Assembly (NCBI GenBank): GCA_002812745.2
Contig: NCSJ02000134.1
Location: forward strand, 46,629 to 110,628
Direction: 5' to 3'
Length of the DNA: 64,000 nt
Source: Scytalidium lignicola
Taxonomy: Eukaryota > Ascomycota > Leotiomycetes
Position 1 is the stretch's first letter. The number at the start of each line of letters is the position of its first letter. This document shows positions 44,301 through 53,849 of this stretch, in pieces. The notes beneath the pieces were generated by a model. The model was not told the DNA's origin. It searched no databases and saw only the letters and a list, made by a program, of their open reading frames with translations. The translations under genes and the position numbers were made by a program.

Positions 44301-45589
44301 CCAGTGGAAGGCTGAGGGACGTCAATCACGGTGAATAGCTCGCAAGCAGCAACCATAGCCTTGCTAATAGCTAGTAGTGGTGTCGATATGTGCTGCACGG
44401 ACATGAGAATCATCATGACCGACAGTATGACAACAAGAACCACGCCAGCATTACTGATTGCGCCAGCAGCAAATCGTTTAGTGCCGTACCAGAAGGCCAG
44501 GCCAAATGAGCCAAAGACGCCAAAAAACTGCTCTCTGCATGAGTTTGTTGGATTTTGTAGTGGAAGGGTAATTATTTGCACTTACGAGAAGACCGAACTG
44601 AGCTCCCACGATGGGTGCAGTACTTTGACCCCGTCGCATAGCCTCTTGCACCCGATCTCCATACCGAGAGGTTATTAGGCCCTGGGAGCCACAAGCGGCG
44701 ACGAGTCGGATTCCTTCGAGGGCCTCACTGGCAATCGCTATCCCTTCGGCATCCGCTCTGGCGGTGGCAGTTAGGCCTTTGATGGTCAATGGCAAGACCA
44801 CGGATAGGACAACCAAAACGTAAAGCAGTAACGACGACGTCACTAATGTGATACTCCAACTCCAGATAAACGAGATGATTAGGGCAGCGCAGATAGTACT
44901 GATAGACTGCAGGAACGTGCCTAGGCGTTCAGATATACCAATTTGCAATGTATTGGAAGTTGCAGTGATAGCGGTGGCTGGCGCTCCTGCAGGCATAGAA
45001 TCGATGACTTGAATTGACTGGGCGAACAGCGATTTCAGGTAATGGAGGCGGACGGCGGAAGATAAGCGGATGCCTATCATTCGGAAGCAAAACTGGTTGA
45101 TCGAGTTTAAGCCCCAACGGCCGATGAAAAGGGCCATGATGTATAAAGCTTGTTTGTTTAACATCTGCCGGAAGCTATCGCTGGAGATGGTGGATGAGTC
45201 ATTGAAGTAATCTGTGAACTGGCCCACCAGCTGTCCAAAGATGATGTTCATAAGTGGCATGGTCACACCCGCTCCGACTGACGCTATAGAAGCAATGATG
45301 TAGACGCAGAAATCCCATTTTGTTGCGTAGCTGAAGACCCTGAGGTAGTCGGAAAACTTTGGTACTCGATCTTCGCAGTTGGAATCCGGTTCTTTTCCCC
45401 AGCTGTGGGCCGGGGTTGGGTCATCGACCATATCTGTATAGACACTTGTCGATGATTCCTAGACAGCAGCCGTTAGTCTGATACTTTCGAATAGGTATGT
45501 TCCATAGATAATTGCTTGGAGCTTACTTTGGATATCACTTCGGTCACCGTCTCCGGTTTTAATGACATAAACTGTTGATTCGACGCCAT
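41373..45589 (-). CDS. Full-length ABCB/MDR-type exporter
   Basis: Five exons: 45589-45527, 45458-44586, 44527-43751, 43672-41456 and 41399-41373. The four introns are 68, 58, 78 and 56 bp, all phase 0. The total is 3,957 nt, giving 1,318 residues. Order is TMD1, NBD1, TMD2, NBD2, as in P-glycoprotein/Ste6 relatives, with twelve expected membrane helices. Both ATP sites look complete: Walker A GASGSGKST and GPSGSGKTS, signature LSGGQKQR and MSGGQKQR, Walker B IIIFDEATSA and VLLLDEATSA. NBD1 carries an unusual Lys/Ser-rich insertion of about 40 residues after LERWYSL, before the Q-loop. The first exon encodes 21 residues (MASNQQFMSLKPETVTEVISK) and the last restores the family-like end MCQNQALDQ. 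Probably a plasma-membrane drug or metabolite pump. No lesion seen. Confidence 0.9.
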
Positions 45590-46989
45590 AAGGTCGTGTA
45601 ATATGAAAAGAGCGTGGTTCTCTTACACGATCAAGGCAATGCAATCATTTCAAGGAAGAAGCAATAAAAATGAGAGAATAGAAACGTGAGAGAACAAGAT
45701 AGACCAAGAAAATAGTGAGAAGAGAGAGATCCTAAATAAATGAAGGCAAGGAGGCAACGCCATTGCAAAATTTGTCACTTACATGGTTACCTACCTAACT
45801 CTACGCACGAGATGAAGCCCACTTGTCGTTTGCTGTAATGCTCCTCGTACTTGCCGTTTTGGGATTTTTACGAGCCGTGCACTTTGGTTTTCACCGGGCT
45901 ATGCCCAATGGGGCTCTGTCCAATGGGGAGCAACGGTCTTCGCAGTTCTTCCTGGCCAATCAAAGTCGCGTCGCGGACATGAGTATGAGGTAACTGAGTG
46001 ACGAGGATACATTTGGACAGAGTCTTCCAGCTATTTCTTTATATAATTATACAGAAGACTTTGTAGAAGAGTATTACACAAAAAAATAACCTTTAACGAG
46101 TAGAGTTTGATGCACTTAGCAGATGAAGGTCTACTATAGAAAGAAATTGCTCTACGTTTTTGCGCCCCAACGGGAAAGCAGCATATAAAAGTACTTGTCT
46201 AGTAAATATGACCGAAAAGACCGAAGGAATAGTTTTGTAAGTGAAAAGAAACTGAAGTATGTTGCCTCAAAGCAATAACTAGTCCCACTTCTATAATAGT
46301 AATGTAAAGTTTTTAAGTGGAATAGTGCGTTAACGCAACCATAAAACCAAACTCTAACACTTTCGTTGGAGAACTATGAAAATACTAAGTGAAAAGTAGT
46401 AGCGAGTAATATATTAAAGCATGGTTGTAATAAAAAAAAAATGGTCAAAGGACCCTGTACAGAAAAAGTTGCTTAAAATGTATCCGGAGAAAATCAACAC
46501 TCTAGAGGAGCGTTCTTGAAATTCTAGTACTGAGCTGTTCTAGGACAATGATTGTAGTAGTTAGTCTAAAAGTGTAAACAGTTCTGCGGCAAAATTTCAT
46601 AATACTGAAATATTGCATTCTTGACTAACTCATGAAATTGGATAAATTGTTAGACTTTTATGCAATAAATAGTTTAGTTTAGTCCTGATTTATTGAATTC
46701 AAATAAATCTTATAGCTAAAACCACAAGAGCCCGAAGTGAGTTTCCAAGAATCAATCAAAATCCTCCCAGCGTTTACACTGGCTGCAGTAGTAATATCTT
46801 ATAGCACTTACGAATAATCACCGTCGGCTTAATTGAAGCGGGAACTACTTGTACAACTGAAATCAGACTGTAGAATTTGAATTATCTTTAACTGTGATAC
46901 GTTTTGGAAACCTTCCAGACTCTCAAAATTGAATTGGGATTTTAGCCTGCATGAGTATTTGACTGGTGAACCTTTTTAGCTCAAAACGG

Positions 46990-47035
46990 AACCCCTCAGA
47001 AAATTGGGTTCTGGACTTCGGTATTCTGAGGGGTT
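46990..47035. repeat. 12-bp perfect inverted repeat (hairpin)
   Basis: AACCCCTCAGAA at 46990-47001 pairs perfectly with TTCTGAGGGGTT at 47024-47035 across a 22-base loop. The strong stem could be a transposon terminus or a structured RNA element. Confidence 0.7.
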
Positions 47036-47039
47036 TCAT

Positions 47040-47081
47040 TCGGGGTCGATCAAGATATACGTAGACCAATTCGACCCCCGA
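47040..47081. repeat. Second inverted repeat, TCGGGGTCGA type
   Basis: TCGGGGTCGA at 47040-47049 faces TCGACCCCCGA at 47071-47081, pairing except for one extra C. It follows the previous stem by only four bases, so the two could form one bipartite structure. Confidence 0.6.
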
Positions 47082-47413
47082 AGGCAGTACCATTTCTGCG
47101 GTAGATCCTTGGGCTCGTAAAACCCGGGTCCTCCCTACATCAATGTTGACTAAGCATATGGTGTATCAAGTTGGTGCCAAACTTAGCGAAATGGGAAAAT
47201 CGAATATCTGATACTTTGATTTAATTATAGCAATAATGCTGTACATGTTCTGGCGTTGGAACGAGTTTTGCTACCAACTTGGTTTGCGAGAAAACTACGC
47301 CGTCCGAGCCGAAGCCACGGGGCTGAGCACCTGCGGAGCCGCCGGAGCGCAAGTGTACCCTTGGGAACTGTAGCTTTGTCCGAGCGAATCAGCATTAATC
47401 AGCCAGCCACCAA

Positions 47414-47447
47414 CATCGAAAAATCTTATTTATAGGATTTTTCGATG
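47414..47447. repeat. 12-bp perfect stem with 10-base loop beside the pogo element
   Basis: CATCGAAAAATC at 47414-47425 pairs with GATTTTTCGATG at 47436-47447. It ends three bases before the left TIR of the pogo element, so it is either the insertion target or part of an older inverted-repeat element. Confidence 0.75.
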
Positions 47448-47450
47448 CAC

Positions 47451-49850
47451 TAATAGTTGGTGGGCGCTCGGACGGTGGGAAATTTTCGCTACCAACCACC
47501 TAGGGGTGGTTGGCACATTTTTCTCGTCACCTCAAAAAATCTCGTCACCTTTCGCGAGATAGCCGACCCATACAACTTGCTATACAATTTCTATCTAAAC
47601 AGAGAAAATTACNTATGTTACGATGAAAATATTATTCTAATTCTACAAAATCTTGATCCATCCATGACGGTTTACTAACTCCTGATTCTTGCTCTAATTC
47701 AGTAGTANTTTCTCNAATAATAGGGTNATTTATAGTTGAAATTGACCTCCTTATATATGTGCTTTTTAATATTATATCGATATCGTCNTCGCTATCGCCA
47801 TCTAATATAGTTGTAGGTGCTTTAATTGTAGCTGGATCAATTGGTTTATTTGGTGTTTCCACCAATAACTCTGACAGTACAAGGTGGTACCTGGTTTTCT
47901 TGTATTTTGTAATGNNTGCAATTGTAGCTTTGCNTACTTTCTCTTTTGCCTTCCAAGTCTTCAAATCCTCCAAATACACCTTTCNCAGNATCGATTCTTG
48001 CTTTTTCTGTANAGTTTTGGCTTGTTTCTCTAAAGCTTCTTCTTCTTCCTTTTTCTTTATTCTAATTAACTCANGAAGGTCAAAAAGATTNCTTCNATTT
48101 CTAGACTGTGTTACCCTTTTCCTACTTCTTGCCTTAGCATCTGTTAATTGTTTCCAGGCTGATATAGTAACANCTTGCTCAGATNGAGTTAAATCAANNA
48201 ATTCAAGAGTATATTTAGTANCCTTAAGAGTTGATAGGAAATGCTATGCAGAAGGANTAGAGAATNCTTNTGGAATANAGTCTTCGAGCTCCTCAAGCGC
48301 TTGAATACTNTNCTGTACAATTNTAAGNGTAGATANAAGTGTTNNTAANGTTNGCTNTACTGAATACTCAGGAATAGTATATNATNGAAGTTNAGTAAGT
48401 NCTTTTTGAANNTTGATTGGCTANATACTANTATCNTGGAAAGTATNTNGTATAATATCTTGTTAGAAGGTTTGTTCTTGAATCTGANGTAGATNANGAA
48501 GAAAGNAAACAACCATGTATTCTGGCTCTAAACNCTNAAGTGCTTGACATATAGCTTTCTTGTGGTTATGCTTATATGGCTAGAATATTTTAACATCCAA
48601 AGGTTGAAGAATATAGGTAAGATATNAAGGAAAGNATAAAGGGATAATATGATANTGATTAGCCAATTCTAAAAACTCAAGTNATTCATGAGATTNATNG
48701 CNATCTAGAAGAAGAAGCTTTATCTTAATANGTTGATTTGTATTAGAATCAATATATTTTTNACTCTTTAAATCAAAAACTCNNTTNTTTNCTCTTNANA
48801 ACTGAATGAAATNTTNAAGCCAACGAATTCCAATTTCATTATTAGTATAGCNTGAAGGAGTAAGAAGCATAAGTANATCTCCANGAAGGTTTTCTTNAAC
48901 CTAATTCTCTATAATCTATGTGCCTTCTACAAGGATNACTAGTGGAATANGAGNACTTCCATCGGCNGTCANANATTCTATAATTGTAAGAGATTTGCAA
49001 TTTTGAAANGTACCTTCATAAAGCTAATAATTTATTAGTAAAGTAATGTACTATTCAAATATATTAATCTCTAATACCTCTTTAATCTCTACTGGTACAA
49101 TAACCTGTTCTCCTTCTACAACACCAATCCTAAAGCTTGTTTCGTCCATATTGTAAATATTCTCTCTCTAGACCTTATTTTCTAGCTGCAAATNGATATA
49201 TTTNAGAAACCATCGCTTTATAACCTCCTTATCTTGTGCTTGAATTCGTTCTTTTTCAATTAGTTTAGTTGTAATTATATGGAATTCAGAACGTGATTTT
49301 AAGAAGTTGTGCATCCTCTGTATAGATGGTTCTGCATCGTCTCCATGGAGGTGTTTTGCTGCCCTAAGAAGCATAGCCCTATTNAATNGGTTGCCATCGT
49401 ATGCTTGCGTTTTAATATGGGAGCATAATGCTTCGATTTGGTGAGGCTTCAAGAAAGGAGACCGTCCTGCATGCCTTTGAGGCCTCTGTACAGGTGCTGA
49501 ACGACGTTGGATGGCTTTGCGGAGTGTGTTGATCTTGAGGTTGAATAGACGTGCGGTAGCTGTAATAGTAGCTCGATCCTCAGAGTCTTGATTATTGAAA
49601 TACCATTCGATAGCTTTATCCAATTGCTGGTCGATCATTGTGGAGTAAGTCCTTGGCATTTTGAGAAGTATATCAATTGAAAATTGTATGGTGTTAATAG
49701 TATAAACGCGTAATGGAGGTACGTGATTTTAATGTTTGGGGTTCGCGAAAGGTGACGAGATTTTTTGAGGTGACGAGNAAAAATGTGCCAACCACCCCTA
49801 GGTGGTTGGTAGCGAAAATTTCCCACCGTCCGAGCGCCCACCAACTATTA
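47451..49850 (-). mobile_element. Second pogo-type DNA transposon, degenerate
   Basis: Inverted repeats of about 107 bp begin TAATAGTTGGTGGGCGC at 47451 and end with the complement at 49850, each with an outer TA. A CCACC..GGTGG hairpin lies inside each TIR. The internal gene is disrupted and dotted with Ns. TIR sequence differs from the first pogo element (20,123), so this is another family. Confidence 0.85.
47632..49659 (-). pseudogene. Degenerate pogo-type transposase
   Basis: The minus-strand frame starts MPRTYSTMIDQQLDKAIEW with a psq-type helix-turn-helix (TARLFNLKINTLRKAIQRR). Asp residues of the DDE core remain in YNMDETSFRIG, LLLLD and YILQPLDVKIF. A 54-bp intron at 49024-49077 lies in the same place, after an EIKE/EITE glutamate codon, as in the element at 20,123. 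Lesions include a TAG after LQLENKV near 49,165, further stops after EGT near 48,930, and many ambiguous bases. The C-terminal piece (47632-47979) is open and ends with an acidic stretch. Not functional as written. Confidence 0.8.
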
Positions 49851-50651
49851 GCGGAGCGAACAGCGAGTGAGCTGGTGTAAATTCAAAAATACAATTTAAC
49901 TTCAACGGATTTTGCATGGTATTGCAATGGTGAAACACAAATCTGTCTCAAATATTGTAGTTTGTTACAATGGTCGACATGCGCACTCCTGTTGTTCTGG
50001 CACCGCTGAGCGCTTCATGGTGGTATTCCGGTAGCCGACCTAAACAGTGACCAGCGCTTATGACACCAATGAATAGTAACTTCGAGGTTTCTGCCCCATG
50101 CATTTAACTGTCGAAACAAGATTCAATGGCGCTTAGGTCGTCTGATGGCGACCTACCTTCCAATGATTCCATGCAAAGCGGCTTGATATGAGCTGTGATT
50201 CGCGTAGCCGTTGACGTGATGTATTGTGTCTGCTATGCTATCGTGAGATGGCCTCATCAGCGGCCAGAGCGTAGGAGGTAAGTTGTGCTAAAATGAATGA
50301 AATTTCAAGGAGTTCACCAACTGTTGGAGTTAGATCTCAGCCCAAAAGCCATAACTGATTTGTCTGCGAACTCGCCAGCTAGCAGTGAGCCTTCGGCGTC
50401 ACGCTTTTTTTAAACAATTGCCATGGCCTCTTGTTGTTGTAGATGCCTACCTAAGTAAGGCTCGACACGCGCGACACGCTAAGTTGCCACGTGATGATCT
50501 ACTATCTTGGTGCTAACCGACTTTGTAACCTCGAAAGTTAGTGCGATTCCACGATTTTGGGAACAAAGAACGCACAACATATTAATTCTCATGACTTTCA
50601 ACGAGAACTCTCACAGTTTAACTTTTATTGATTCTTGCGTCTTTCTCAAAC
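49851..50651. other. Intergenic DNA before the F-box gene
   Basis: No reading frame of note. It presumably contains the F-box gene's promoter. A short GCGGAGCGAACAGCGAGTGAGC stretch directly beyond the pogo TIR recalls the GC-rich words on the other side at 47,330-47,400. Confidence 0.4.
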
Positions 50652-52133
50652 ATGGACACCACACTACAGCGGAAGTTACGTCGTGCAGATCGTCGTAATC
50701 GGAGACTTGAAGCGTTCAACCGAACAACGAAGATTCCCGAGCTGCTCAGCTTGATATTCATCCATTGCATTCCAGAAAATGGCGTGCAACCCAACTCACG
50801 ACGAGCGCCATTAAATATTGCCCATGTTTGTCAGCACTGGCGAACTGTAGCCCATAGCACACCGAGGGTATGGAGCCGTGTGCGTTTAAAGCACAAAAAC
50901 CTGACTGACGATGTGGTTGATCGGTATACCGCGCTCCTGAAACATTGGCTTTCACTCTCCGCTAATTTACCGATATCACTTGATCTCAGAATATCCGGTC
51001 GGCCTACACCTCGCTCTTATAGAGACTTGAGCGAGACGGATATTGTGGATGGGATGAATAACGATTACGATGCGATAAAACGCATGCTCGAGTTTGTCGT
51101 CAGGTACAGCCCACGTTGGAGAAATGTCACGATTTGCACGTATCCGGATCTTCTGCAACCTCTCTACAGAATATTTGGTCGGGAGTCACCGAATCTCGAG
51201 TCATACCACTTGTTGCCATTCCCAGGAATTATTCATCAACGATACGGCGCAATCTATTCCCAGCATGAACATATAGATCTGAGCCACAACACAAAACTCC
51301 AGGAGGCTACTCTCATCTGGCATCATTCTGACGTGTCTTTAATCCATATTTCGCCGTCGCTCTTGACTCTTGAAGTCAAGACCCGTGAGTTGAGATTGAT
51401 AACTGATGCATCTCACGATTATGCACTCCGTAGACTATGTTGCGGTGGATTTGTGTTGCCTCTGCAAACATTGTTCACTGCCTCTACGATATTCCTACAT
51501 CTAGAGCACTTGGAGATTTTACTGAGAAGTCCAATCGAAGGACTTGGAAGCTTGAAGGGAACACTTACTTTTCATAGACTGCGTCTACTAAAAGTAATGA
51601 TTGTAAAACCTTTATACATCAATCGCGTTTCAGAAGATCCTGCAAAGGCTTTCTTTGATCACCTTCTCGCCCCTGAACTGAGGTCATTGATAGTGGACTG
51701 GAGTACTCCATTTTCCCCCCGCGAACTACAACAACGACCACATGCGAAGCATTTAGTGCAGAGATCCGGTAAATGTCTGCGGTCCCTATCTCTTATAAAC
51801 ACGCATATTCCAGAGGATGGCATTGTCTCATTGCTAGAATGCTTGCCTAGCCTAACCAACCTCAACATTAGCGGAAGGATCAGCAACAAGCAGATTTTCA
51901 ATACTCTCACATTACCAAGGCATTACGCGGTAGACAATGGTGGCATTGGCGATCAATCGGCCACCACCGGTCTTTGTCCGCATCTTGAGTCTTTGAGTCT
52001 CTTGTTTGGATTACCTCCTTCATCCGAAACTATTCTGAACCTGCTAGCATCCCGAATAAGTGACTTGTCGGGTTCAAATCAAACAGAGTTGCGTAGTAGC
52101 AATCCGTCCGTTTTCCAAATTGAGGAGCTGTAA
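50652..52133 (+). CDS. F-box protein with leucine-rich C-terminal part
   Basis: An intact, intronless 493-residue protein starting MDTTLQRKLRRADRRNRRLE. The F-box lies at about residues 25-80: KIPELLSLIFIHCIP, then LNIAHVCQHWRTVAHSTPRVWSRV. This is the ordinary Skp1-binding layout, giving an SCF ubiquitin-ligase substrate receptor. The rest is leucine-rich with scattered repeats (LEHLEILLRS, LRSLSLINTHIP, LTNLNISGR, LESLSLLFGLPP) that may form an LRR-like substrate surface. The style of this F-box, with the STPRVW ending, is the one greatly expanded in mushroom fungi, and here it is in an ascomycete-like context. An alternative upstream TTG start has no support. Substrate unknown. Confidence 0.85.
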   Translation: MDTTLQRKLRRADRRNRRLEAFNRTTKIPELLSLIFIHCIPENGVQPNSRRAPLNIAHVCQHWRTVAHSTPRVWSRVRLKHKNLTDDVVDRYTALLKHWLSLSANLPISLDLRISGRPTPRSYRDLSETDIVDGMNNDYDAIKRMLEFVVRYSPRWRNVTICTYPDLLQPLYRIFGRESPNLESYHLLPFPGIIHQRYGAIYSQHEHIDLSHNTKLQEATLIWHHSDVSLIHISPSLLTLEVKTRELRLITDASHDYALRRLCCGGFVLPLQTLFTASTIFLHLEHLEILLRSPIEGLGSLKGTLTFHRLRLLKVMIVKPLYINRVSEDPAKAFFDHLLAPELRSLIVDWSTPFSPRELQQRPHAKHLVQRSGKCLRSLSLINTHIPEDGIVSLLECLPSLTNLNISGRISNKQIFNTLTLPRHYAVDNGGIGDQSATTGLCPHLESLSLLFGLPPSSETILNLLASRISDLSGSNQTELRSSNPSVFQIEEL

Positions 52134-53115
52134 AATCGGCACCGATAAACCGCATTGTCTGAGTGCGGAAATAACACACTATACCAAGAATGGAATGTCA
52201 ATTAAATTATTTCCTTCTGAATGTTATTTGTATAAAGCAAGTCGTCAGCGGCGGCAGTTCTGCAAGTTCATTATTTCTCCACGGGGATATGAAACATGTG
52301 GCGTCAGCAAAAACGCTAAAGATGGCACTATGAGGCACCGAAAATCTATTGTGAAAAGCTTAAAATTAATCCGTCTGCTGTGGCTCTCCCACTTTCGTGA
52401 CTTGGCGATGGAGGTAGGAGGAAAGTGACCATTATTCGGCATGATGGAATTCAGTTGGTGGATCAAAGAGTGGCATAACGAGCCATTGGACAATCATTAA
52501 TGTGAAAATCCCTCCTTGCGACTAGAGATGCTGCAGGCTAGATTCTATTCCTAAATGATGCTTATTTTTCTGCGCGTTATTGAGCAGGATCATGCTAAAT
52601 AATAAGCTAGCTGAGGTCGCATTTCTAATTTAACTAGCTGTCATCTTTCGACGCACCGACTGGCTGTTCGCTTTGATTACGGCCTCTAAAGACGAAATGT
52701 AACCATCCTCTCACCCACGTGGGAGGGGTCNTTTTCGGGTGCCAGTTCAACGGGGGTGTGNTTGAACTTCAGAGGGGGTGTAAGCCACAAGTTCGGCATA
52801 ACGTCGGAGGGGGTATGGAAAAACTTTTCGCACAGTTCAGCGGGGGTCTAGAATTAATCCAAGCATACGGACGTCGCCTTCAAAAGTAATGTCCTACGCT
52901 AAAAACGCCACTTTTCCGTAAATGGCCATAGGCTGTAAGTACCCTATAATGAGAGATTTTTAGGCTACCTGTGCTCTACAATATGCTATAATTATAGTGT
53001 GCTTCAGCACTATAATCACTGTAACACTCTATGACCGCTCAACGGACGTGGAAATTGTGGCGTTGCTAGCGCCATCTGAAGACATTACTTTTGCAGTCTT
53101 CCTCCGTATACTAAA
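52134..53115. other. Intergenic region with a G-run repeat
   Basis: A plus-strand frame overlapping the F-box 3' end (to 52428) has no motif and is not called. The G-run repeat at 52718-52851 is listed separately. The Copia 3' LTR begins at 53116. Confidence 0.5.
52718..52851 (+). repeat. Degenerate repeat of GGGGGT-ending units
   Basis: Four related motifs (AGTTCAACGGGGGT, AACTTCAGAGGGGGT, AACGTCGGAGGGGGT, AGTTCAGCGGGGGT) start about 20-35 bases apart, preceded by GGGAGGGG. Five G-runs of four or five on one strand give G-quadruplex potential, though loops are long. Two N bases fall inside. No coding frame. Confidence 0.6.
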
Positions 53116-53309
53116 TGTCGGTTCACCTGTAGCACGAAGTACGGTACGCAATTATACGTAATATACTCGTTGTGCTATTCCATGGTTGTTGTACGAATAG
53201 GGGTGGGAGGGCGAAGCTGTAGGAGCTTCGCTCGCTCCCACTACCTAATCGGGACTAGCTTACAGGGGCATGTGAATATCACGTGTACGTAACCACTATT
53301 CTACCAACA
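53116..53309 (-). repeat. 3' LTR of the 53-59 kb Copia element
   Basis: 194 bp, TGTTGG..CCGACA on the minus strand, with the standard TG..CA ends. It is the least mutated LTR copy in the window and can serve as the reference for the others. Confidence 0.8.
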
Positions 53310-53393
53310 CTGGAGCTACTCTAAAAATGGCCGTACGCTGTAGCTCCCAAAACGCTCAAATCCGTAGAGTTTTCCCAATCGCATGCTAATTGC

Positions 53394-53849
53394 CTAATTG
53401 GGAATAGCTCCAAATCCCTCCGTAGGATCTTCTGTTCCGCCACCTACGCCGTCATGTTCTACCCATTCTACCACTTCCAATTGCACTTTATTCGTATCCA
53501 ACAGCCGTTTCAGAGCACTAGATGGCTTTCCTTTAGTCATAGAATCAGCTGGATTTGTAATTCCTTCAATCCATCGTACCTCAGCGATCTGGCGTCGTTC
53601 GTACGCCTGACGGAGGCATATCACGTCAATCATGAGCTGCTTTTCCTGTGTGGTTCCCAACTTGACAAGGCAATCGTACAATAACCTTAAATCTGTATAT
53701 ATAACTAGTAGGAGGTCGATTTCAAAGATTCCTTCGATAGTTAACTTGATCACAACTCTTATATCAAACCCATAAGCTATTCCATACAGTTCTGAGGCTA
53801 AAACGCTGTGTATAACCCTTTTGTACTTGACTGACATCCAGTGTAGCAT
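53394..53849 (-). pseudogene. Copia RNase H terminal segment, open frame
   Basis: 151 codons without a stop. The text ASELYGIAYGFDIRV, LLLVIYTDLRLLYDCLVKLGT, and then ICLRQAYERRQIAEVRWI and NPADSMTKGKPSSALKRLL, is the Ty1/Copia RNase H end of pol. The aspartate of the YTD motif is present. It is only the C-terminal part of a polyprotein whose upstream section is destroyed, so it is not an independent gene. A damaged equivalent lies at 9574-9798. Confidence 0.85.

Larger units (their letters stand above)
45590..47450. other. Intergenic region with several inverted repeats
   Basis: The left part is the exporter's promoter and 5' leader. Around 46,105-46,200 a frame reading LADEGLL and KEIALRF recalls a transposase helix-turn-helix but is too short to call. 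Three inverted repeats are listed separately. A GC-rich stretch (47,290-47,400) with CCGAGC and GGAGC words directly precedes the pogo element. No gene is supported. Confidence 0.45.

Noticed and set aside
42036..44678. Plus-strand frames over the ABC exporter
   Set aside because: Shadows of the exporter exons, with no domain content.
46100..46210. Transposase helix-turn-helix remnant
   Set aside because: Only about 15 residues are suggestive and the frame is broken. Too little to annotate.
52060..52428. Separate gene overlapping the F-box 3' end
   Set aside because: No motif, overlaps a well-supported gene, and the part beyond it looks random.
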